Shown here piece by piece: positions 1-5,844 of a DNA stretch of 22,285 nt (within the stretch, counting starts at the first letter, position 1; every line of letters begins with the position of its first letter). This DNA comes from a virus: positions 1 through 22,285 of IMG/VR virus record IMGVR_UViG_3300008117_000472; one strand, given 5' to 3'. The notes under the pieces are model-generated. The model was not told where the DNA came from and ran no database searches. It was given only the letters and a program-made list of their open reading frames with translations. A program made the translations under genes and the position numbers.

Positions 1-411
1 TGTTGCACGTACACCACTTGCTTCATCGACCTTTTCTTCTTTCTTCTTGATCTTTTCAGCTTGAGCTTTCTTAAGGTCTTTGATCTTTTCTTTAGCTTCC
101 ATTAACTTGCCTCTTAGAGCACGTTTTTGGCTTTCTGAATAAACATCGCTGTCATCGATAGCTTGGCCGTATTCGCTAAACTTCATTTCGTATTCCATAT
201 AGTGGTATACGCTAGCGACATAATCAGCTGCTTTTGTGATCTTAGCCTGTACCCAACCTTCTAGTTGTGTATTAGCTTCCATCATTTTAAATAGTTTTAA
301 ACTGTAATTTGCTAACTTGTATAAGTCAGCTTTGGCCATAGCACCTTCACGGTCTCTTTCGCCGCCTGGTAAGCCATTCATATCATCTTGTGGTTGCATA
401 TCGATGTGCAT
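1..411 (-). CDS. Conserved T4-like phage protein, function unknown (3' end outside window)
   Basis: An open frame runs from an ATG at 411 leftwards off the window edge without a stop, giving 137 residues. The middle (about residues 25-85) has the pattern MAKADLYKLANYSLKL, then LEGWVQAKITKAADYVASVYHYMEYEM, which I recognise as a segment found in many uncharacterised proteins of marine T4-like phages. Residues from about 105 are a lysine/glutamate-rich helical stretch, probably a coiled coil. A CTAAATA late promoter lies 21 bases upstream, so it is probably expressed late and may be a virion or assembly protein. No function is known to me. Confidence 0.8.
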   Translation of the reverse strand, partial: MHIDMQPQDDMNGLPGGERDREGAMAKADLYKLANYSLKLFKMMEANTQLEGWVQAKITKAADYVASVYHYMEYEMKFSEYGQAIDDSDVYSESQKRALRGKLMEAKEKIKDLKKAQAEKIKKKEEKVDEASGVRAT

Positions 412-431
412 AGTAAACTCCGTTATCGTTG

Positions 432-438
432 TATTTAG
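432..438 (-). promoter_or_regulatory. Late promoter motif CTAAATA
   Basis: Read on the minus strand the site is GCTAAATAC, matching the late (gp55/gp33/gp45-type) promoter element described for T4-like phages of marine hosts. It lies 21 bases upstream of the ATG at 411. Its internal TAA is the stop codon of the gene just upstream (435-437). Confidence 0.6.
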
Positions 439-674
439 CGTTTTACGGGCTTGCCGCCGAAAATACTGCCCTTCATATCAAGTGCATTTTTCGCTGTTCC
501 GTCTTTGTTTTTCGCTTGTTTTGCTTTAGGAGGCCTTGGCTTACCACCCTTTCCGTACCTGTTTCGCGTCTTCTTATTGCCAATTGCTAAGTGTGGGCTA
601 ACAACCGTAGCAATACTGCCGGCACTAGTAGAACCGGCAGTTGCTTCTTCTTGTAATATTTCCCACAACCTCAT
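435..674 (-). CDS. Small, very basic protein with capsid-targeting-like N-terminus
   Basis: 79 residues. The first residues, MRLWEILQEEA, resemble the leader of T4 internal proteins (MKTYQEFIAEA) and contain a possible prohead protease site (hydrophobic-x-E: ILQE). The next segment, ATAGSTSAGSIATVVSPHLAIG, is a pattern I know from small uncharacterised proteins of marine T4-like phages. The rest is very basic, with 16 Lys/Arg against about 3 acidic residues after the putative cleavage point. That suits a DNA-associated internal head protein. The gene begins 1 base after the endolysin stop. No enzymatic motif is visible; the internal-protein role is inference. Confidence 0.72.
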   Translation of the reverse strand: MRLWEILQEEATAGSTSAGSIATVVSPHLAIGNKKTRNRYGKGGKPRPPKAKQAKNKDGTAKNALDMKGSIFGGKPVKR

Positions 675-675
675 A

Positions 676-1308
676 TTAGCTTTCTAAAATTTCCAAGCAA
701 TGATTCCAGTGTGAAATACGGTCATCAAGACCAATAGTTCCACCATTAATACGTTTGCTCAGTGCTACTACATCGCCAGTATCACAAATTGCGTTTAAAT
801 TGTTTTTCTTCCAGAACCAGCAAGCACTTAGTACTGCATATTCTGGTGTTCGTAAAAGATCTGGATCTTCTACAAGTGTATCATCACCAAAAAGATCTTT
901 ACTACATTGCGTGTAGTTACTCTTACCAGTCAATTGAAGTAATCCACGACCACGATATTTCCAGCCTTCTCCGCTAGTTTCGTCACCATTGCCCATACGA
1001 CTTGAGTATACACGATTAGCAATCATCTCTGGTTTGCGTTCGTATTGTACTGCAATGTCGTCTGTTGGAAAATACTTGCCAAATGTGCCACGTAAGCCTT
1101 TGGCTCCGTAGTTTAAGTTTTCTTGTAGTAGATTAAAATCACCACTTTCGTGCTGACATTGCGAAATAAATCCAGCGACTCTTGCTGGAGTATTAATCTC
1201 GAACTGTGGTAAATGCTCTGCAAGTGCTTTGAACCATGATTCAGGATCTTTATTTTTGCTAATACAAGCGGCTACCTTTTCTAGTGTAAAATCAAAATCA
1301 AAACTCAT
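676..1308 (-). CDS. Endolysin, glycoside hydrolase family 19 (chitinase-like)
   Basis: 210 residues, the full length of a phage GH19 lysin. It would cleave the beta-1,4 glycan bonds of peptidoglycan at the end of infection. Family marks visible: QCQHESGDF (about 50-58, with Glu54 as likely general acid and Glu63 as candidate second catalytic residue), YRGRGLLQLTGKSNY (118-132), the ACWFW helix (162-166), and RINGG (186-190). There is no signal peptide, so it needs the holin, for which a candidate lies at 9048-9578. The ATG at 1308 has a GGAG ribosome site and an AATAAATA late promoter about 20 bases upstream, which suits late lysis timing. Confidence 0.93.
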   Translation of the reverse strand: MSFDFDFTLEKVAACISKNKDPESWFKALAEHLPQFEINTPARVAGFISQCQHESGDFNLLQENLNYGAKGLRGTFGKYFPTDDIAVQYERKPEMIANRVYSSRMGNGDETSGEGWKYRGRGLLQLTGKSNYTQCSKDLFGDDTLVEDPDLLRTPEYAVLSACWFWKKNNLNAICDTGDVVALSKRINGGTIGLDDRISHWNHCLEILES

Positions 1309-1328
1309 TTTATTTCTCCATTGTAGTG

Positions 1329-1336
1329 TATTTATT
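1329..1336 (-). promoter_or_regulatory. Late promoter motif AATAAATA upstream of endolysin
   Basis: On the minus strand the site reads AATAAATACAC, one mismatch from the T4 late consensus TATAAATA. It sits in the short gap between the endolysin start (1308) and the preceding gene's stop (1343), leaving a short leader with a GGAG ribosome site. Confidence 0.6.
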
Positions 1337-1342
1337 GGTTTA

Positions 1343-1636
1343 TTAATCTATTGGTTTTTCACCAGTTAGATATGGTCTTGAAAACCACAATTTAAACCAC
1401 TCGGGCGTACCCGGTTTAATATCATGCTTCTTCATAAGGGCTCCTTTACTGTCACCCGTTGCACTGATATTACTTCCTTGCATACCTCTGTATTCTTGTA
1501 GTTTAGCTTGCCCGCCTAAACCTCCGCCAATACCTGCAAGTGCTTTTAGTTCATGTATAGGATCATTGGGATCAAGATAGCAGTCATCGCTACTATCCGT
1601 GTTTAAATCCTGTGTAGTGATCCTATACTGTTTCAT
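1343..1636 (-). CDS. Conserved T4-like phage protein, function unknown
   Basis: 97 residues. It begins MKQYRITTQDLN and ends KPGTPEWFKLWFSRPYLTGEKPID. Both ends follow a pattern I recognise in uncharacterised proteins of marine T4-like phages (N-terminal YRITTQD, ddpIHELK, C-terminal IKPGTxEWFKLWFSRPYLTGEKP). The middle is glycine-rich. It starts 2 bases after the stop of the nucleotidylyltransferase-like gene and belongs to the same late cassette. No transmembrane segment or catalytic motif is visible. Its function is unknown. Confidence 0.8.
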   Translation of the reverse strand: MKQYRITTQDLNTDSSDDCYLDPNDPIHELKALAGIGGGLGGQAKLQEYRGMQGSNISATGDSKGALMKKHDIKPGTPEWFKLWFSRPYLTGEKPID

Positions 1637-1638
1637 AA

Positions 1639-2667
1639 TTATTTTTTTGGTTCCCAGTATCTTCCATTACCAAATGCTTTATCTGCAAGATCTTTTTGGA
1701 ATCCCCATGTGCGTCCGCTCTTATTATATTTTGCCTTAGACCATTTACCACTCTTAGTTTGTTTGATTCCGTAGCTGGCTGCTTCGTCTTCTCTGCCAGC
1801 TGGCACGTTATAAAAATACCTACCTACTACTACTGGTTTAGAATCTTGCTGGCGTTGCCATTCATCTTCGTGTCCTAGTTCATGTTCCATTTCACGACGT
1901 TTGAAATCACGTTTTTCATAGTCCATTTGATTTTGTTGATAGCGATCATAATCGCTTGGACTCATTAAGTCTGGGTTACGAGAGTTTTCTGCTGCCATTT
2001 TGTCTTTCTTTACTCTTACTTTGGGTTTTGCAAAGTCTTGCATACGCTGTAATGCAGTTTGCATTAGTTGTTTGACTTTTTCATCGTCAATTTCTGGATT
2101 CATTGAATCACGCCATACTTGAAACTTTTCCTCATCGCTCATGTTGGGGTCTAACAATGCTTGACGCATAGGTGTAGCACGTGGACCTTCCTCTTCTCTG
2201 CTTGGATCATTAGTTTCTTGACGTGCAATTACTTTTAAATCATCTAAACCAAACTGCTTATACGGTTCAACTCCAGACTTGTCTGGACGTACTAGGTATT
2301 GGAATGCATTAACCTGGTCAGCACCAACAACTACAGTAACATTACCATAGCCCATAGTAGCTAACTTTTTAAGTACTCTATTCAAGTCAGGCATTTCATC
2401 AGTTGCTGTGTTGAACACTTTGGGATTATTTGGAAATACTTGATTGTAAATGTCTAATTTTTCATCAGGACTTAACGGATCATCTTTGCCCATTGTTTTG
2501 CTGATTACAAAATATGGATCGGCACCATCATCTTTTGCCTGTGTTAAAACGCTACTGGCCAGCATCATGTGACCTTTGTGCCCCATGCCACGGCCCCAGC
2601 CTACAACTGCGTTTTTACTTTCGCCAGTACGGTCTAAATTCTCTATCAATAGTTCACGTAATCTCAT
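1639..2667 (-). CDS. Cytidylyltransferase/NMNAT-like nucleotidylyltransferase with C-terminal DUF5710-like domain
   Basis: 342 residues. After the leader-like MRLRELLIEN comes a HIGH-superfamily nucleotidylyltransferase fold: GWGRGMGHKGHMML (about 23-36, with H-x-G-H at 30-33), VVVGADQVN (112-120), and RATPMRQAL (163-171), which fits the ISxTxxR-type motif. Such enzymes transfer an NMP to a small substrate, as in NMN + ATP to NAD; the substrate here is unknown. Residues about 190-280 are charged and helical. Residues about 283-342 (VGRYFYNVP, then EDEAASYGIK, SGKWSKAKY) resemble the small DUF5710-type module. The start overlaps the previous gene's stop by one base (TAATG). Packaging in the head is inferred from the leader. 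Confidence 0.8.
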   Translation of the reverse strand: MRLRELLIENLDRTGESKNAVVGWGRGMGHKGHMMLASSVLTQAKDDGADPYFVISKTMGKDDPLSPDEKLDIYNQVFPNNPKVFNTATDEMPDLNRVLKKLATMGYGNVTVVVGADQVNAFQYLVRPDKSGVEPYKQFGLDDLKVIARQETNDPSREEEGPRATPMRQALLDPNMSDEEKFQVWRDSMNPEIDDEKVKQLMQTALQRMQDFAKPKVRVKKDKMAAENSRNPDLMSPSDYDRYQQNQMDYEKRDFKRREMEHELGHEDEWQRQQDSKPVVVGRYFYNVPAGREDEAASYGIKQTKSGKWSKAKYNKSGRTWGFQKDLADKAFGNGRYWEPKK

Positions 2668-3818
2668 TAGTCTTTCCTTGGAGCCCAGTTAGCTTGGTCA
2701 ATTGCCTTAACAAACTGTCCTGGAACATCACGTTTAAATTCTCCGCCTGGATGGGCCTGAACATAACCTTCAGGTTTAGTTTGCTTAATGCCGCTATGTG
2801 TGCCTGCACCTAATGCAGTAATTAAATTCATCTTAGCAGCAGTTATCATCTCCACAGTGGTTAGAACTGCATCTAATCCTGGATCAGATAAAACTTTTTG
2901 TGCCATAGCTGCCGACATCTTTTTAGCTGCTACTTGATTCTTAATCCAAGACTGAAATTTATTTTTAACTCCAGCTACACGTAAATTTTGATTAAAGAAT
3001 GTATATAATATATCACCCACTTTGCTTAGTCCTGGCTTGGGTGCTAAAAAGGCATCAATAGCATCTGCATTTGCATCAATGTATTGCTCAATTTGATCTA
3101 ACTCACTATCATCAACATCTGGAGCTTCTTCAACATAAGTTGTGCCTTGCACAATAACGTCTGGTGTACTTAATTCTTCTGCGTTGGGATAACGTGTTTC
3201 ATCGCTAGTTCCCATTGTTTCGTAATAGCCAGTTGCTGCCACCATAACTTTTGCAGTTCTAATTCTTTTACCCAAGTCACTATCTGCTGGAATATGAAAA
3301 CTAGTAATGTTTGGTGTAAAATCGTAATCGCCTGTTTTGGGATTTAATTTTGCTGGTTGTCCAGGATGAAATAAAATACCACCTTCAATATATCCAACCT
3401 CTGGACTAATTTTTTCAAAGTAACTCCACAAACTTGCCATTTGATTAGCATAGTTTTGGCGTTGTTTTTCTTTACCAGGTTCTGTATTACCAGTACCTAA
3501 AATAAAATTTCTAATGTCTTCTGGACTATTCATTTCAGTACTAACACCGCTCTTGGTCTGTGTTGTACCACGCTTCAAATAATCCCACGCATTTTTAGGA
3601 AATAAACGGAAAACACCATCCTCATCACGACCCCAGTATACAACTGGACTGCCGTCCCACTTTAATTCAATTGAACCAGATTGTTTGCCCATGCTACGTA
3701 AACGTTCAACTGCATGGTGCGCTCCGTTACTGCCGTTAGTAAACGCCAAGTCTTCAATGTGTTGATACTTACGACCTACTTTGGGTGGAGCTGCTTCAAA
3801 TAGTTCTCTTAATCTCAT
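2667..3818 (-). CDS. RNA ligase-like nucleotidyltransferase (DUF6267-like) with capsid-targeting-like N-terminus
   Basis: 383 residues. The N-terminus MRLRELFEAA matches the neighbours' leader and has a prohead protease-like LFE/A site. IEDLAFTNGSNGAHHAVERL and ELKWDGSPVVYWGRD resemble a marine T4-like phage family that I associate with DUF6267. KWDG (53-56) fits ligase motif I (K-x-D-G), with Lys53 the candidate AMP-accepting lysine. EGGILF (145-150) may be motif III, PEGYV (349-353) motif IV and FVKAID (369-374) motif V. This predicts a covalent nucleotidyltransferase acting on nucleic acid ends. Its gene overlaps the Pol-beta-type gene by 4 bases and the NMNAT-like gene by 1. No experimental role is known to me. 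Confidence 0.77.
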   Translation of the reverse strand: MRLRELFEAAPPKVGRKYQHIEDLAFTNGSNGAHHAVERLRSMGKQSGSIELKWDGSPVVYWGRDEDGVFRLFPKNAWDYLKRGTTQTKSGVSTEMNSPEDIRNFILGTGNTEPGKEKQRQNYANQMASLWSYFEKISPEVGYIEGGILFHPGQPAKLNPKTGDYDFTPNITSFHIPADSDLGKRIRTAKVMVAATGYYETMGTSDETRYPNAEELSTPDVIVQGTTYVEEAPDVDDSELDQIEQYIDANADAIDAFLAPKPGLSKVGDILYTFFNQNLRVAGVKNKFQSWIKNQVAAKKMSAAMAQKVLSDPGLDAVLTTVEMITAAKMNLITALGAGTHSGIKQTKPEGYVQAHPGGEFKRDVPGQFVKAIDQANWAPRKD

Positions 3819-4690
3819 TTCAACATCCTTAGTGTGCGACTAAACCATTCGTTAGTACCGACTGTGGGAGTTGCGGCTTGCCAACTGCTAGATGCCTTTG
3901 CCTTGTCGAAAATTTCATTACGTTTTGCTTCGTCTGGAATAGCATCCATTATACTTTCAACACTGCCCAAACTATCTGCATTTGCGTTTGGTCCAAGTAA
4001 CGTTTGAGCAATAACATTTAAATCATCACTAATAAACTCTGCCTTCTTACCAGCAGCATCGCGTTTGTAAAGACCTTCGTCTGGACTCCACAAAAATCCT
4101 CCACTGCTAGCAAGTGTATTAATCATCATTTGTTTATTAACACCTTTGTATGGACTGCCTGGTGGGATAGCGTGGTGATGAAATCTACTTACAATTTCTG
4201 CTTTAGGAACAATTTTAATGTCCACTTGATAAAAACCTTCACCATAAGGAATGAGTGTATGAACTGTTACACCAGCTTTGTGGGTTTTTAAACCTTTTTC
4301 TTTTAAGAAATCATCTAACGCTTGACGTGTTGTTTTTCCATCTTTAGTCTTAAAGAATCTAGCAGCATCATTTAAATCTGCCATAACGTCTAAGTCGCCA
4401 GATCTTTTTGGTTTTAGTTCAACACCTTGTGGTAATTCTCCAGTGTTGTATTTGTCTGCGTATGCTTTAACTGGAACAAACTTTTGTTCACGCTCTCTGT
4501 AGATACCAATAAGCTCACCACCTAAATAAGCATTTTGCGTAGGCGTAGCACTACTACCAATGACATGAATCTTTAGACCAATTTCACTGACAAACTCTTC
4601 AGTGGTTTGAACTAAACCGTCAATCATTTCAACAGTTTGTTCGTAATCAGTACTCTCAGGCCAAATGTTGCCGCCTTCGTTTAAAATCAT
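3815..4690 (-). CDS. Pol-beta-type nucleotidyltransferase, putative
   Basis: 291 residues. The active-site pattern of the Pol-beta nucleotidyltransferase superfamily can be traced: VIGSSATP (43-50, the G-S motif), SGDLDVM (97-103, D-x-D with Asp99 and Asp101) and YQVDIKIV (154-161, third acid Asp157). The gap between GS and DxD is about 50 residues, longer than in minimal enzymes, so there is an insertion. The start MILNEGGNIW follows a pattern (NEGGN[VI]WP) I recognise in a family of marine phage proteins. It overlaps its neighbours by 4 bases at each end, so translation is coupled. The nucleotide and acceptor are unknown. Confidence 0.75.
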   Translation of the reverse strand: MILNEGGNIWPESTDYEQTVEMIDGLVQTTEEFVSEIGLKIHVIGSSATPTQNAYLGGELIGIYREREQKFVPVKAYADKYNTGELPQGVELKPKRSGDLDVMADLNDAARFFKTKDGKTTRQALDDFLKEKGLKTHKAGVTVHTLIPYGEGFYQVDIKIVPKAEIVSRFHHHAIPPGSPYKGVNKQMMINTLASSGGFLWSPDEGLYKRDAAGKKAEFISDDLNVIAQTLLGPNANADSLGSVESIMDAIPDEAKRNEIFDKAKASSSWQAATPTVGTNEWFSRTLRMLK

Positions 4691-5091
4691 TTGTAAGCCC
4701 CTTCACGCATATTCGTCATCTCAGATTCGTGAATTTTCTTACAAATTTCTTCAATCATTTCTTTATCTAATTCGTCTCTAAGTTCTCTTAATGGGAATTC
4801 GTCTTTGTATATGCTATACGCTTTTGTAACAACTGGTTTAAACACTCTGTGCGAAAATGATTGACCTTGATCAAACTGTTTCTTACATAAGTTTAATATA
4901 GGAAAGAATTTTTTACGATAAAAATCATCGTTGTTGTGCATGAAATAGATAATGTCTTCAGCAAGATCGAATGAATATTCGTCATCTGCTGAGCTATGAT
5001 CATTGGTCTTTTTATTCAGCCCAATTTTATCTAGCTCAAGTTCATCATCTATGCTCTTTGATGTATTATTGAATAGTTCTGTAATTTTCAT
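4687..5091 (-). CDS. Conserved T4-like phage protein with leader-like N-terminus, function unknown
   Basis: 134 residues. The start MKITELFNNTS resembles the N-terminus of T4 Alt (MELITELFDED), an enzyme packaged in the head. From about residue 44 the protein is helical: LAEDIIYFMHNNDDFYRKKFFP, then VFKPVVTKAYSIYKDEF and DKEMIEEICKKIHESEM. I recognise this pattern from uncharacterised marine T4-like phage proteins. It is the first gene of the nucleotidyltransferase cassette, with a CTAAATA late promoter 54 bases upstream. Its stop overlaps the next start (ATGA). No catalytic motif is seen. Confidence 0.78.
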   Translation of the reverse strand: MKITELFNNTSKSIDDELELDKIGLNKKTNDHSSADDEYSFDLAEDIIYFMHNNDDFYRKKFFPILNLCKKQFDQGQSFSHRVFKPVVTKAYSIYKDEFPLRELRDELDKEMIEEICKKIHESEMTNMREGAYK

Positions 5092-5144
5092 ATATGTCCA
5101 AGCTGTAAGACTAATAACGTACTCATATTAATCCGCCGTTCGTA

Positions 5145-5151
5145 TATTTAG
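5145..5151 (-). promoter_or_regulatory. Late promoter motif CTAAATA heading the nucleotidyltransferase cassette
   Basis: On the minus strand the region reads GCTAAATTAGCTAAATATACG, a near-duplicate of the motif; the second copy is the exact CTAAATA. It lies 54 bases upstream of the ATG at 5091, in the 90-base gap after the 220-residue gene. It probably starts late transcription of the cassette running down to the endolysin region. Confidence 0.55.
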
Positions 5152-5181
5152 CTAATTTAGCTTCTAAGGAGATTGTTCTGT

Positions 5182-5844
5182 TTAAGCTGGAATTGCGTTG
5201 ATTACGCGGTCTATTCTGCTGATTTCACTGCCTAAAAACATCTTCACCATGGTAAGAGACTTCTCATCTTTAACATAGAAGTAACTGCCTCCCCATGAAT
5301 AGTCAGCTGACAATTCTTGTATGCATTTCTTAGTTAATCGAACTTTGTCACTAGTATTAGCCCATTTAATAAAGCTGTCGTAACTAGTACGAGTCTTACC
5401 CATGGTTATTTTGAATTCAAAATCAATCTTAGGTAAAAATACAGTGTTCTTTTCCAACTTGGGATACAAGAATTCGTCTGGAATACTAACATACTTTGTA
5501 CGATCAATATCAACAGACGTTAACGATACTACATCGTTAAAATCATTAGTGTAAAAACTTAATAACGGATGTTCAACTCTAATATCAAAGTTTTGAAAAC
5601 TTGATAGTTTGTGTTCGAGAATTAAGCAAAAATCTAAATCCGCTAAACTTCTTAATTTACTCCATGGGGGAGACAATAAGGGTAGTTTAGTTGGATCAAT
5701 TGCTTTTAGTTTGTGCCTTGCAAAGTCTAAATCACAACCCCTAAACCAAGCTGAAACTGGACATACCAGTACTGCCTTGTACTGGTATTTGTCCATAAAA
5801 AGTTTTTTAGTTTTCTTGACTAGTATTTTCTGGTTGAGTTTCAT
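5182..5844 (-). CDS. Phage protein of unknown function
   Basis: 220 residues, no family recognised with confidence. Features seen: a basic start (MKLNQKILVKKTKKLF), a cysteine-containing VLVCPVSAWFRGCDLDF segment, LRSLADLDFCLILEHKL in the middle, and KITMGKTRTSYDSFIKWANTSDKVRL near 150-175. The last resembles segments I have seen in uncharacterised T4-like phage proteins. There is no membrane segment. The start overlaps the clpA-like 3' end by 38 bases with only a weak ribosome site, so a later start such as Met17 is possible. It probably shares the clpA-like transcript. A strong inverted repeat lies in its 5' coding region (5758-5795). Confidence 0.65.
   Translation of the reverse strand: MKLNQKILVKKTKKLFMDKYQYKAVLVCPVSAWFRGCDLDFARHKLKAIDPTKLPLLSPPWSKLRSLADLDFCLILEHKLSSFQNFDIRVEHPLLSFYTNDFNDVVSLTSVDIDRTKYVSIPDEFLYPKLEKNTVFLPKIDFEFKITMGKTRTSYDSFIKWANTSDKVRLTKKCIQELSADYSWGGSYFYVKDEKSLTMVKMFLGSEISRIDRVINAIPA
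5758..5795. repeat. Inverted repeat, 15 paired bases with a 2-base bulge, inside a coding region
   Basis: TACCAGTAC (5764-5772) pairs perfectly with GTACTGGTA (5779-5787) across a 6-base loop. TGGACA (5758-5763) pairs with TGTCCA (5790-5795) after a 2-base bulge. It lies in the early codons of the 220-residue gene (its residues about 17-29). There is no following T-run, so it is not a classic terminator. It could be an RNA structure affecting translation or mRNA processing. Confidence 0.7.

Noticed and set aside
435-5091. Anti-phage defence system interpretation of the nucleotidyltransferase trio (for example a CBASS or toxin-antitoxin system)
   Set aside because: The genes are under a phage late promoter, carry head-targeting-like leaders and sit beside the endolysin. 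There is no effector or antitoxin partner.
5092-5131. A 12-codon frame (MSTLLVLQLGHI) ending in an ATGA overlap with the 134-residue gene, as a possible leader peptide
   Set aside because: The ribosome site is weak and the frame is too short to separate from chance, although the overlap is neat.
5816-5844. TTGACTAGT on the plus strand, matching the extended -35 of the early promoters
   Set aside because: No -10-like hexamer lies 16-18 bases downstream and no plus-strand gene follows.
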